Shown here piece after piece: positions 8,732 through 17,115 of a stretch of 64,000 nucleotides of DNA (position 1 is its first letter; each line of letters begins with the position of its first letter). Both the position numbers and the translations under genes were made by a program. The notes beneath the pieces were generated by a model. That model did not search any database. It saw only the letters and a list, made by a program, of their open reading frames with translations, and was not told the DNA's origin. The stretch is taken from the NCBI GenBank assembly GCA_965204235.1, contig OZ241979.1, positions 3,658,001 through 3,722,000 of the forward strand, written 5' to 3'. This stretch comes from JAJDTQ01 sp965204235 (lineage in GTDB: Bacteria; Desulfobacterota; Binatia; UBA9968; JAJDTQ01).

Positions 8732-10216
8732 ATGCCGGCCGTCGCGAAGTTCGGTATCGAGGTAAACTTCCTGACGGGGCGCTACGTGGCCACCTGCTAC
8801 AACGACCGCCGGCAATCGGAATGGCCGCCACATCCCGCCCGTCTGTTCTCGGCGCTCGTGTCAGCATGGGCCGACGCGGACGAACCTGACGCCTCGGAAC
8901 GTGCGGCTCTGGAGTGGCTGGAAGACCTCGGCGCGCCCGCCATTGCGGCCTCCAGCGCGATTGCTCGCAACGCGGTTTCACATTTTGTGCCGGTCAATGA
9001 TGCAGTGGTGAGCAGTAGGACGACGAGTCTGTCCTCGGCCATGGAGATGCTTCCGGACCAACGACCTCGACAGCAGCGGTTCTTCCCATCGGTGACGCCT
9101 GATGAAGCCCGGGTGACCTATCTCTGGGAAGTCCATCCCCCTGACGAGTTGAACGAAGCCCTCGACTGTTTGCTCTGTCGGGTTACCCGGTTGGGACACT
9201 CCTCTTGCCTCGTTTCATGCAGGATGACTTCGGATCCGCCAGAGGCCAACCTTGTTCCCGGCGAAGTGGGAAGCAGCCTGCGCAATGTCCGCCGGGGTCA
9301 ACTCACCGAGCTCGAGCGTCAATACGCTCGTCACCATGGTGACTTGCCTCGCTCGTTGTCTTATACCGACGTTCGATACCGGGCTGTCACCAGGATGCTG
9401 TCGTCGGCGCCGCCATACGAGCCTGACACGGCCGGCGATTGGATCGTTTTCGAGTTTGCCCACGATTCGCGCTCCATGCCCGCCACCCGGGCGGTGGAGT
9501 TGGCGGCCGTGATGCGCTCGGCCATATTCCATTACGCTGAGGATCCGATACCCGAAGAACTCAGCGGGCACAGGCCGGACGGCGCCCCCACACTGGCGCC
9601 GCACCTTTCGCTCCTTCCCCTCCCTTACGTCGGTTTCGAGCACGCTGACGGCAGGCTGCTCGGGATAGCCGTATCCGTGCCAAGGGCTATGGGTGACACA
9701 TCCCGGCGCGCGTTGTACCGTGCCATCGGAACCTGGGAGAACAGTACCTCCCAAGGTTACCTGAAGCTGGTCCTGGGATCGCAGGGGGTCGTCCGTCTAT
9801 CGCGGCTTCGTGGACCCGCTACGCTGCATTCACTACGTCCCGACGTTTGGAATCGAGCGTCGCGCCGTTGGGTCTCTGCGACTCCTGTTGCCCTTCCAAG
9901 ACATCCCGGGCGGCTCGGTCGAGGGACCCGGGCGGTGCGGGCCAAGGCATGGAAAGAGGCGGAGACTGCGGTCAAAGCTGCTTGCTTGCACGTCGAGCTG
10001 CCCGAGCCTTCGATAGTAGAGGTCGGTTTCGCTCCGTTCGTAGCTGGCGCCCGCGCGGCTGCGCATTTCCCGCCGTTTCGCCAGAACGGGCGGGATGGCA
10101 GCCTGGTCAGGCGTCAGCTCGTTCACGCCGCGGTAACGTTTGACCACCCTGTAGCCGGGCCAGTGTTGCTTGGGGCAGGCCGATTCCTGGGGCTTGGTCT
10201 GATGCGCCCGGTATAA
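8732..10216 (+). CDS. csb2: Type I-G Cas5-Cas6 fusion (Csb2, GSU0054 family)
   Basis: The 494-residue protein opens like a Cas5 domain (FGIEVNFLTGRYVATCYNDRRQSEWPPHPARLFSALV, the RAMP strand and helix) and closes with a Cas6-like glycine-rich loop (GPVLLGAGRFLGLGLMRP). Csb2 in type I-G both caps the 5' handle as Cas5 and processes pre-crRNA as Cas6, so no separate cas6 gene is expected and none is present. It lies 3 bp after csb1. Its product should cut within the repeat stem-loop of the array at 17116-28171. Confidence 0.93.
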   Translation: MPAVAKFGIEVNFLTGRYVATCYNDRRQSEWPPHPARLFSALVSAWADADEPDASERAALEWLEDLGAPAIAASSAIARNAVSHFVPVNDAVVSSRTTSLSSAMEMLPDQRPRQQRFFPSVTPDEARVTYLWEVHPPDELNEALDCLLCRVTRLGHSSCLVSCRMTSDPPEANLVPGEVGSSLRNVRRGQLTELERQYARHHGDLPRSLSYTDVRYRAVTRMLSSAPPYEPDTAGDWIVFEFAHDSRSMPATRAVELAAVMRSAIFHYAEDPIPEELSGHRPDGAPTLAPHLSLLPLPYVGFEHADGRLLGIAVSVPRAMGDTSRRALYRAIGTWENSTSQGYLKLVLGSQGVVRLSRLRGPATLHSLRPDVWNRASRRWVSATPVALPRHPGRLGRGTRAVRAKAWKEAETAVKAACLHVELPEPSIVEVGFAPFVAGARAAAHFPPFRQNGRDGSLVRRQLVHAAVTFDHPVAGPVLLGAGRFLGLGLMRPV

Positions 10217-10239
10217 ATGATAACAATGAGCGACTCGCC

Positions 10240-13053
10240 ATGGACGGGACAATGAGTGAAGGAACACTGACGGCTGACGACTTCATCGATTTCTTCCGTG
10301 ACGTCCACGACTGCGATCCTTTCCCTTGGCAGCGGCGCCTGACTGCACAAGTGCTCGGTCAGGGAACATGGCCGAAAGTCATCGATTTGCCCACCGGTAC
10401 CGGCAAGACCGCCGTGCTTGACACGGCCGTATTTGTCTTGGCCGCGCGGCCGGCCGTTTCTCCCCGGCGCATCGTGTTCGTCATCGACCGGCGCATTGTG
10501 GTCGATCAGGTCCATGAGCGAGCGCAGCGAATCCGGGACCGTGTGAAGGAGGGCAAGACGCCCGTCCTGAGACGAGTCCGGGAAGTACTGTTGATGTTGA
10601 GCGACGGGGAGCCGCTGGACGTGGCCGCACTGCGGGGCGGCATACCCATGGACAACGAGTGGAGTCATCGTCCGGATCAACCCTCGGTCATGGTATCAAC
10701 CGTGGATCAGTTCGGTTCACGTCTGCTGTTCCGCGGTTACGGAGTGACACCCGGCATGCGCCCGATTCATGCTGGACTTGCAGGCAACGACTGCTTGGTG
10801 ATCCTGGACGAGGTACATCTGAGCGTTCCGTTTGCCGAGACCCTGGCCCAGGTCGCCATGTGGGAATCCAAGCGGTTACCTCGACGTTTCACCGTGCTGG
10901 AAATGTCGGCAACGCCCAGTAATCGTAACGCTGAACGTTTCCGTCTGGAGTCGGGCGATCTCGACGAATGCCAGGAGCTGAGGCGGCGGGTGAGGGCCGT
11001 CAAGGAAGCGGATCTGGTTTTGGTCAAGGACCACGACGCTCTCCCCGCCAAAGTCGTGCAGATCGTCAAGTCGATAGCGAAGTCGCAGTCCCACGGCGGT
11101 CAAGATATTCACAGCGTCGGTGTCGTGCTGAATAGGGTCAAGACCGCCCGCGAGACATATCGAACACTTGAGGAAGCCGGCTGCGCGGCTCATCTGGTCA
11201 CAGGGCGCATGCGGCCCTTGGACCGCGAGGAGACTTTGACTCGGATCGGTCCTGCCGTGGAGCCCGACGGCCAAAGACAGTGCGATGATCTGACCGTTCT
11301 AGTCGCAACCCAGGCCATCGAAGTGGGCGCCGACTTCAGTTTCGATGCGCTCATCACCGAATGCGCCGCTATCGACAGCCTCCGACAGAGATTCGGTCGT
11401 CTCGACCGCCGAGGCACGCACTTCGACAGGACGGGCATAGCGGCCCGGGCTTGGATCCTCGGCCCGAAGTCTGTCGTTTCCGCCAGCAAGTCCGATCCAA
11501 TCTATGGCGATTCGGTCAAGGCCACATGGGAGGTGCTCCGGCGCAATGCCGAGAAAGGTCCGATCGACGTCGGTGCGTGCTCTCTGCTGGATTTCTCCGA
11601 GAAGGCCACCGCGCCCAAGGTTTCGGCCCCGCTCTTGCTGAAGACGCATATGGATGCGTGGACTCAGACCAGCCCGGAACCGATTGCGCAACCGTCCGTG
11701 GAGTGGTTTCTCCACGGAATCCATGATCAGGACCGGATGGCGGACGTTTCCCTCGTGTGGCGTCGGGACCGGTCTCCAGAAGTGCTTCGGCTGGTGCCTC
11801 CCCGGCAAGCCGAGTTCCTGCAGGTTCCCATCGACGCTGTCAAGTCCTGGCTGGCTCGAGGTCCGGAAGTCGACGTCACCGATGTTGTGCAGGTCGCGTC
11901 ACACCGCGATGAAGTCGTCCATCTGGATAATGATGACAGCGCAGACTGGGTACGCTGGTCCGGGTTCGACAGCGATCCGGAACGTATCGACATCGGTGAG
12001 ATTCGTCCGGGTGACGTCCTCGTCGTGGACCCGACGCGAGGTGGTCTGAAGGCGGGAACTTGGGATCCTTCGTCGGAGAAGCCGGTAACGGACTTGGGAG
12101 ACGCGGCGCAAGTGGCCCATGGCCGTAGAGTGACTCTGCGCCTCGACCCTTCCCTGCTGGACACTTCCCCGCCGGCGTTGCCGGGTGACGAAGCCGAAGT
12201 AGACGTTGCTGCCCGGGAGCGCATCTCGCAATGGCTGAGCCAGTGTCAAGCGGACCCCGATGGCCCACTCGACAGATTCTCGGAGATCGCCAGGAGACTG
12301 GGCCACAATTTCGAAGTTACAGCGGTCTTTCCCCGCAACAAGACCCCGGATACCGGGTACTATGTCCTGACCGGGACGCACGCCAGCACCGGGAAGTCCA
12401 TAGTCGATGCGGTCACCATGGATGGCTCCGACGAGTCCTGCTCCATGACTGGCTCGGGCATAACGCTCCAGCGCCATCTCGACGGCGTCGGAAACAGAGC
12501 CGGACGCATGGCTGAGCGCTTGGGCTTGGCCGCCGGGCTCGTTGACGACCTGCGCTTGGCCGGGCGGCTTCACGACCTTGGCAAGGTGGATGAACGGTTT
12601 CAGGCCCAGTTGGTGGGCGGCGATCCGGTAGAGTTGGAAATGCTGGCAGAACCATTGGCCAAGTCCCGACCGGGAGTACACAGGGTCCGGCGATACCCGG
12701 AGGGGATGCGACACGAAGTAGCGAGCGTGGCGATGATCGGGTCGAACGACGCCGTCCTCGAGACCGCCCACGACAAGGACCTGGTGCTCCATCTGGTCGG
12801 CACGCACCATGGCTGGGGGCGTCCTTTACCACCTGTGATCGAAGACCCGGAACCACGGATGCTTACCTATACGTTCGACGGACACGAGATGCAGGTGAAC
12901 TCGGAATTGGTGGAAGGCTCTCTGGCGCTTGACATGGCCGATCGTTTCTGGCGTCTGGTGGATCGGTACGGATACCACGGACTTGCTTGGCTGGAAGCCA
13001 TCTTGCGTCTGGCCGATCATCGACAGAGCGCCGCGGAGGCAGCACAGCCATGA
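10240..13053 (+). CDS. cas3: Type I-G Cas3 helicase-nuclease with C-terminal HD domain
   Basis: Cas3 unwinds and degrades target DNA recruited by the effector complex. In this 937-residue protein the SF2 helicase comes first: Walker A PTGTGKT with Lys56, DEVH at residues 190-193, the SATPSN motif III, and the motif VI region QRFGRLDRRGTH. The HD phosphohydrolase part is at the C-terminus: LHDLGK with His778-Asp779, the HEVASVAMI region, and the THHGWGR motif with His856-His857. This helicase-then-HD order is the reverse of most type I systems and is typical of type I-G. ATG at 10240 or 10252 are both possible. Its stop overlaps the next gene by 4 bp. Confidence 0.95.
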   Translation: MDGTMSEGTLTADDFIDFFRDVHDCDPFPWQRRLTAQVLGQGTWPKVIDLPTGTGKTAVLDTAVFVLAARPAVSPRRIVFVIDRRIVVDQVHERAQRIRDRVKEGKTPVLRRVREVLLMLSDGEPLDVAALRGGIPMDNEWSHRPDQPSVMVSTVDQFGSRLLFRGYGVTPGMRPIHAGLAGNDCLVILDEVHLSVPFAETLAQVAMWESKRLPRRFTVLEMSATPSNRNAERFRLESGDLDECQELRRRVRAVKEADLVLVKDHDALPAKVVQIVKSIAKSQSHGGQDIHSVGVVLNRVKTARETYRTLEEAGCAAHLVTGRMRPLDREETLTRIGPAVEPDGQRQCDDLTVLVATQAIEVGADFSFDALITECAAIDSLRQRFGRLDRRGTHFDRTGIAARAWILGPKSVVSASKSDPIYGDSVKATWEVLRRNAEKGPIDVGACSLLDFSEKATAPKVSAPLLLKTHMDAWTQTSPEPIAQPSVEWFLHGIHDQDRMADVSLVWRRDRSPEVLRLVPPRQAEFLQVPIDAVKSWLARGPEVDVTDVVQVASHRDEVVHLDNDDSADWVRWSGFDSDPERIDIGEIRPGDVLVVDPTRGGLKAGTWDPSSEKPVTDLGDAAQVAHGRRVTLRLDPSLLDTSPPALPGDEAEVDVAARERISQWLSQCQADPDGPLDRFSEIARRLGHNFEVTAVFPRNKTPDTGYYVLTGTHASTGKSIVDAVTMDGSDESCSMTGSGITLQRHLDGVGNRAGRMAERLGLAAGLVDDLRLAGRLHDLGKVDERFQAQLVGGDPVELEMLAEPLAKSRPGVHRVRRYPEGMRHEVASVAMIGSNDAVLETAHDKDLVLHLVGTHHGWGRPLPPVIEDPEPRMLTYTFDGHEMQVNSELVEGSLALDMADRFWRLVDRYGYHGLAWLEAILRLADHRQSAAEAAQP

Positions 13054-14096
13054 ACGGAACGCATCTCACTGGTCTTGACGGGACGAACCCACTTGGGTTC
13101 CTTGCCGCGCTTGGCGTGCAAGTGGCTTTTGCCGAGGAGTGCGAACAGCCGCGTTTGTGGTGGAGTGACGACGTCACCCCGCACGCGGTGGTAGACAGCG
13201 CCTTCACCATCGACCGGATCGCCGATCAGGCGTTGACGGTTTTCGTCCAATGGAAGGACAGCCCGACAATGATCCCCAGGTACGACGACGGTTCCCCCAT
13301 GCAAAAGGGCGATGAGCTCAAGCTTCAACCCCCTGACCTGCGCACCTATCTCAGTCAAGCTGGTCGTTGCAGCGCTGGCAGTACTCTGATCACTGCGCTT
13401 GTGGCTGAAGGGAGCCTGGACAATCAAGACGTGGCCAAACCTTCCGATCTCTACTTTACGGCAGGGAATCAGAAATTTCTGAAAATGGCGCGCCAGATCT
13501 TGGACGGCGTGTCTCGTGAGGACTTGGTCACGGGACTGAAAGGCCCGTGGAGCTATCGAAGCAGATTGCCTTCTCTCATGTGGGACGTGAGCGACGACCG
13601 GGTATATGCGCTAAGGGTAAGTAATCCTGCGCTTGAGAAGAAACTTACCAACCCTGGCCCTGAGGCGTTGGCTATTCTGGGACTGAGCCTGTATCCTGTG
13701 TTCGCGGGCCGGAGCAGGACGCTCACGCAAGGATGCTCAGGGTCGTGGAAGGCAGGCCACTACTCTTGGCCGCTCTGGTACAAACCAACGTCGCTTAATG
13801 TGACCGGGTCACTGCTGGCCCACGCCTACGACGATCCAAAGGCCAAGAGACGCCGCCACTGGTTCCATGCATGGGGCATCTCCAAGGTTCTTCGTTCACC
13901 AATCCGGCGGTCCGATCAGGGCGGTTATGGCACGTTCGGTCCACCCGAGGTCGCATGGCAGGCGCCAGTACTCGAACAGCCTCACGGCACGGCATGGGTA
14001 CGGCTGTTCGAAACGATGAATCGATTGGGAGCCGAAGCGGGCGAGAACGGCTTGACCGACACCAAGTTGGAGCAACTCCTGGCCGATGAGAGCTGA
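13050..14096 (+). CDS. Type I-G effector subunit, Cas8-like / Cas3-extension family
   Basis: The 348-residue protein begins MNGTHLTGLDGTNPLGFLAALGVQ, the glycine-proline opening shared by Csx17/Cas8u proteins and by the type I-G Cas3-extension family. It occupies the position expected for the large subunit. It is coupled to cas3 through an ATGA overlap. At about 350 residues it is roughly half the length of Csx17. I therefore place it with the short I-G proteins (Csb3/Cas8u2-like or Cas3-extension) and cannot decide between them. An inferred role is target recognition or Cas3 recruitment. The overlap with the following PIN gene is 11 bp. Confidence 0.75.
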   Translation: MNGTHLTGLDGTNPLGFLAALGVQVAFAEECEQPRLWWSDDVTPHAVVDSAFTIDRIADQALTVFVQWKDSPTMIPRYDDGSPMQKGDELKLQPPDLRTYLSQAGRCSAGSTLITALVAEGSLDNQDVAKPSDLYFTAGNQKFLKMARQILDGVSREDLVTGLKGPWSYRSRLPSLMWDVSDDRVYALRVSNPALEKKLTNPGPEALAILGLSLYPVFAGRSRTLTQGCSGSWKAGHYSWPLWYKPTSLNVTGSLLAHAYDDPKAKRRRHWFHAWGISKVLRSPIRRSDQGGYGTFGPPEVAWQAPVLEQPHGTAWVRLFETMNRLGAEAGENGLTDTKLEQLLADES

Positions 14097-14508
14097 GCGT
14101 ATCGTTCTCGATACGAACATCCTGATCAGCGCTGCTCTCGTTCCGAACAGTGTCCCATACCTGGTCCTCGGCGCCGTGCGGTCCGCGAACGGTGTGGTGT
14201 TGTTCTCCGATGAAACGTTCGACGAGTTGGATACGCGGATCCAGTATCTCAAGTTCGACAAATATGTCAGTCGGGAAGACAGGGTCCTGTACCTTGCCCA
14301 ACTCAGGGATATTTCGGAATGGGTACGGATCAGCGGTGTTCGCCTGGGCTGCCGTGATCCGGACGACGACAAGTTCCTTGAGACGGCCCTCGAGGGAGAG
14401 GCAGACTGTCTGGTTACGGGGGATGCGGATCTTTTGGTCATGTCGCCGTTTCGCGATATTGTCATTCTGAACCCGGCAGAATTTCTTGAAGATGCAATAC
14501 GGTCATGA
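14086..14508 (+). CDS. PIN-domain ribonuclease (COG1569-type putative toxin)
   Basis: The 140-residue PIN protein has the acidic catalytic set: Asp9 in VLDTNILIS, Glu43/Glu47 in SDETFDELDT, the Asp cluster at residues 91-95 in RDPDDDKFLE, and Asp113/Asp115 in TGDADLL. The family (putative PIN toxins, COG1569) contains Mg-dependent single-strand ribonucleases, often toxins. Its start codon lies inside the end of the Cas8-like gene (11-bp overlap in another frame), so it is translated with the cas operon. No upstream VapB-like antitoxin gene exists; the next ORF could be a partner. A role in the CRISPR response is inference. Confidence 0.85.
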   Translation: MRAERIVLDTNILISAALVPNSVPYLVLGAVRSANGVVLFSDETFDELDTRIQYLKFDKYVSREDRVLYLAQLRDISEWVRISGVRLGCRDPDDDKFLETALEGEADCLVTGDADLLVMSPFRDIVILNPAEFLEDAIRS

Positions 14509-14577
14509 ACCGGCTGGTAGAAGCCTGATTTTTGGGGCATCATGACTTCCTGTCCATACGCGAAATAGACCCCCAAC

Positions 14578-14808
14578 ATGAGCGTTGATATGAGTCCGGA
14601 CAACGACACGCTCAACATGTCGAAAAGGGATGGCGGGAAGATTTCGGCGACTCCTGCGGGGGACGAACTCAAGCGGCGCCTTGGCGTCGCGCCCACGCCC
14701 CGAATGTTGACGCTATCCGAGATCGCCTTGCTGCGGCGGAGTAAGAAGGAAATCTTGCTGATTGTTAGCGAAGTCCTCGCAGGTAAACGCAATACACGGG
14801 AACGCTGA
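14578..14808 (+). CDS. Uncharacterised 76-aa protein between PIN gene and cas4-cas1
   Basis: The protein is of unknown family. The first 45 residues look flexible (Asp/Ser/Lys/Gly), followed by a predicted helical pair: RMLTLSEIALLRRSKKEILLIVSEVLAG. Size and position would suit an antitoxin or accessory partner of the upstream PIN protein, but antitoxins normally precede their toxin and no DNA-binding motif is evident. It starts 70 bp after the PIN gene and ends 86 bp before cas4-cas1. There is no clear Shine-Dalgarno sequence before its ATG. Confidence 0.45.
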   Translation: MSVDMSPDNDTLNMSKRDGGKISATPAGDELKRRLGVAPTPRMLTLSEIALLRRSKKEILLIVSEVLAGKRNTRER

Positions 14809-14894
14809 AAGCTCCTGTTGGATGATCCCGACGAGCCATTCCTCAATCCATCTTTCTCCAAGATGACATCGAAGAGTTCCATAGCCAACCGCCC

Positions 14895-16607
14895 ATGACC
14901 CCCAACCACCAACTCTCCCTCGGTTTGCCTCCGCCGCTGATCACGGGTGACGTGCCGCTCATTCCGGTTCGGATGATCAACGAGTGGGTGTACTGTCCGC
15001 GGCTGGCGTTTCTCGAGTGGGTGGAAGGGGAATGGGCCGATAGTGGCGACACCGCCGAAGGGAAGCGCGCGCACGCACGGGTGGACGAGGGTGGGGGACG
15101 GTTGCCGGATCCCGAAGACCTTGGTGACGACATGGCTCGGGCCAGGGCGGTTACCCTGTCCTCGGAGCGCTTGGGGATCATCGCCAAGATGGACGTGGTG
15201 GAGACGGACGAGGGGGCGGTCACGCCCGTGGATTTCAAGAGGGGGAAGCGGCCGCACGTGGCCGCGGGCGCATACGAACCCGAACGCGTTCAGGTCTGTG
15301 CACAGGCCATGATCCTGGAGGACAACGGTTATACCGTGGACCGGGGGGCGCTGTGGTACGCCGGTTCGCGCGAGAAGGTCCCGGTGGTTCTGGACAACGA
15401 GTTGCGCGCCCGGACGCTGGATGCGGTCTCGGGCTTGCGTGGGGCCGCGACCTCGGGACGTCGGCCTCCGCCGCTCGACAACAGCCCCAAGTGCCCGCGC
15501 TGCTCGTTGGCGGGCATCTGCCTGCCGGACGAGACCAACCTGTTCCGAAAGGGCTATCCGCCGCGTCCGCTCAACCCGGCCGACGACCCGGCCCTGCCGC
15601 TCTACGTGCAGACGCCGGGTGCGAGGCTGCGCAAGAGCGGCGAACAGTTGGTCGTCGAGGTGGAGGAGGAAAAGGTCGAAGTGCCCCTGATCAACGTTTC
15701 CCAGGTCGCGCTGTTCGGCCCGGTCTCCGTCACGACACCGGCGCTGCATGCGCTGATGCGCGACGAAGTTCCGGTCTCATGGTTCTCCACCGGCGGCTGG
15801 TTCCTGGGCCACACCTTCGGGACCGGCAGCGGAAACGTGATGGTGCGCGAGGCGCAGTATCGGTTCGCGTTCGACAAGGCTCGCTGCATGGGCTTCTCAC
15901 GTGCGCTGGTGGCGGCCAAAGTGCGCAACGCCCGCACGCTGCTGCGCCGCAACTGGCGCGCCGACCGGAACGGCGAGGGCAAGGACGAGACGTTGTCGCG
16001 TCTCAGGCGGGTGGCCCAGCGAGCACCCTACGCCGACAGCGTCCAGCAACTCATGGGCATGGAAGGGGAGGGCGCCGCCATCTATTTCGCCAACTTCGAA
16101 AAGATGCTTGCGCCGGACGCCGGAGAGGAGTTTGCCGCGTTCGCCTTCTCGACGCGCAACCGGCGCCCGCCGACGGACCCCGTGAACGCAATGCTGTCCC
16201 TGGCCTATGCGCTGCTGTCCCGAACCTTTGCCAGCGCGGTCTCGGCCACTGGGCTGGACACCTACATGGGGTTCTACCACCGCCCGCGCCACGGTCGTCC
16301 GGCGCTGGCTCTCGACGTGATGGAGCCGTTCCGTCCCCTTGTGGCCGATTCGTGCGTGATCCAGGTCATCAACAACGGCGAGGTCAAGCCGAGCGATTTC
16401 GTTTTCAACGGCCCGGCGTGCGCCTTGAAGCCGCGTGGTCGCAAGGCGCTGATCGCCGCCTTCGAGCGCCGCATGGAACAGGAGACCACCCATCCGCTTT
16501 TCGGCTACCGCGTCTCCATGCGCCGGTTGATCGACGTCCAGACGCGGCTTCTCGCCCGGCACTTGCAGGGCGAGATCCCGACCTATCCACACTACCTCCC
16601 CCGGTAA
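14895..16607 (+). CDS. cas4-cas1: Cas4-Cas1 fusion protein
   Basis: This 570-residue fusion belongs to the adaptation module. Residues 1-215 are Cas4, a RecB-like nuclease with an Fe-S cluster: Cys34 in YCPRLAFLE, the nuclease Asp/Lys in TPVDFKRGK, QVCAQA, and the cysteine triad Cys200/Cys203/Cys209 in CPRCSLAGIC. Residues 225-570 are Cas1, the spacer integrase, with the Glu motif (GMEGEGAAIYF), the His in GFYHRPRHGR and the acidic DVMEPFRP motif. Cas4-Cas1 fusions are characteristic of type I-G; Cas4 trims prespacers and selects the PAM. cas2 follows 5 bp after the stop. Confidence 0.95.
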   Translation: MTPNHQLSLGLPPPLITGDVPLIPVRMINEWVYCPRLAFLEWVEGEWADSGDTAEGKRAHARVDEGGGRLPDPEDLGDDMARARAVTLSSERLGIIAKMDVVETDEGAVTPVDFKRGKRPHVAAGAYEPERVQVCAQAMILEDNGYTVDRGALWYAGSREKVPVVLDNELRARTLDAVSGLRGAATSGRRPPPLDNSPKCPRCSLAGICLPDETNLFRKGYPPRPLNPADDPALPLYVQTPGARLRKSGEQLVVEVEEEKVEVPLINVSQVALFGPVSVTTPALHALMRDEVPVSWFSTGGWFLGHTFGTGSGNVMVREAQYRFAFDKARCMGFSRALVAAKVRNARTLLRRNWRADRNGEGKDETLSRLRRVAQRAPYADSVQQLMGMEGEGAAIYFANFEKMLAPDAGEEFAAFAFSTRNRRPPTDPVNAMLSLAYALLSRTFASAVSATGLDTYMGFYHRPRHGRPALALDVMEPFRPLVADSCVIQVINNGEVKPSDFVFNGPACALKPRGRKALIAAFERRMEQETTHPLFGYRVSMRRLIDVQTRLLARHLQGEIPTYPHYLPR

Positions 16608-16612
16608 CCGTC

Positions 16613-16906
16613 ATGGCCAACGAGCGTCTCTACGTCGTCACCTACGACATCGCCGAGCCGAAACGATGGCGCCAAGTATTCAAGACCATGAAGGGCTACG
16701 GCCAGTGGCTGCAACTGTCGGTCTTCCAGTGCCGGTTGACGGCGCGCAGAAGGGCGGAGATGACCGCACGCCTGGAGAACCTCATCCGGCCATCGGACGA
16801 CCACGTCCTGATCCTCGACATGGGTCCCGCGGACCAGGTCCATCCTCACGTGGAAAGCATAGGCAAGTTCTATGAAACGCCCACGCGCCAGGCGACCATC
16901 GTCTAA
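16613..16906 (+). CDS. cas2: CRISPR-associated Cas2
   Basis: Cas2 is a 97-residue ferredoxin-fold protein that dimerises and bridges Cas1 dimers during spacer integration. The N-terminal strand YVVTYDIAEPKRWRQVFK carries the conserved Asp. The second strand QLSVFQCRL and the C-terminal VLILDMGP are as in the family. The ATG at 16613 follows the cas4-cas1 stop by 5 bp. It is the last cas gene; the leader and array begin directly downstream in the same orientation. Confidence 0.95.
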   Translation: MANERLYVVTYDIAEPKRWRQVFKTMKGYGQWLQLSVFQCRLTARRRAEMTARLENLIRPSDDHVLILDMGPADQVHPHVESIGKFYETPTRQATIV

Positions 16907-17115
16907 CCCGACGATGCCGAGCCCCCCGCGAGTGCTCCATGAACTCCAAAACACCAAGCAGCGCTCGCATGAGGACTTTCTCTCGAAACATCGGGAGGCT
17001 ACCTGGATTCGTGACGAGCATTACAAGGAGAAATCATGCCAATCTGAACCCCCAGACCCCAGCGCTCGCAAGTCAGGAAAATAATCCAGTCGATGCGCAA
17101 AGATCAAAGGGGATG
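16907..17115 (+). promoter_or_regulatory. CRISPR leader
   Basis: This 209-bp non-coding stretch lies between the cas2 stop and the first repeat, with more A/T than the flanks in its second half (for example CAGGAAAATAATCCAG at about 17075). Its position beside cas1-cas2, perfect repeats at this end and a degenerate last repeat at the other end identify this as the leader side, where transcription starts and new spacers are added. No individual promoter box can be fixed with confidence. Confidence 0.75.
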
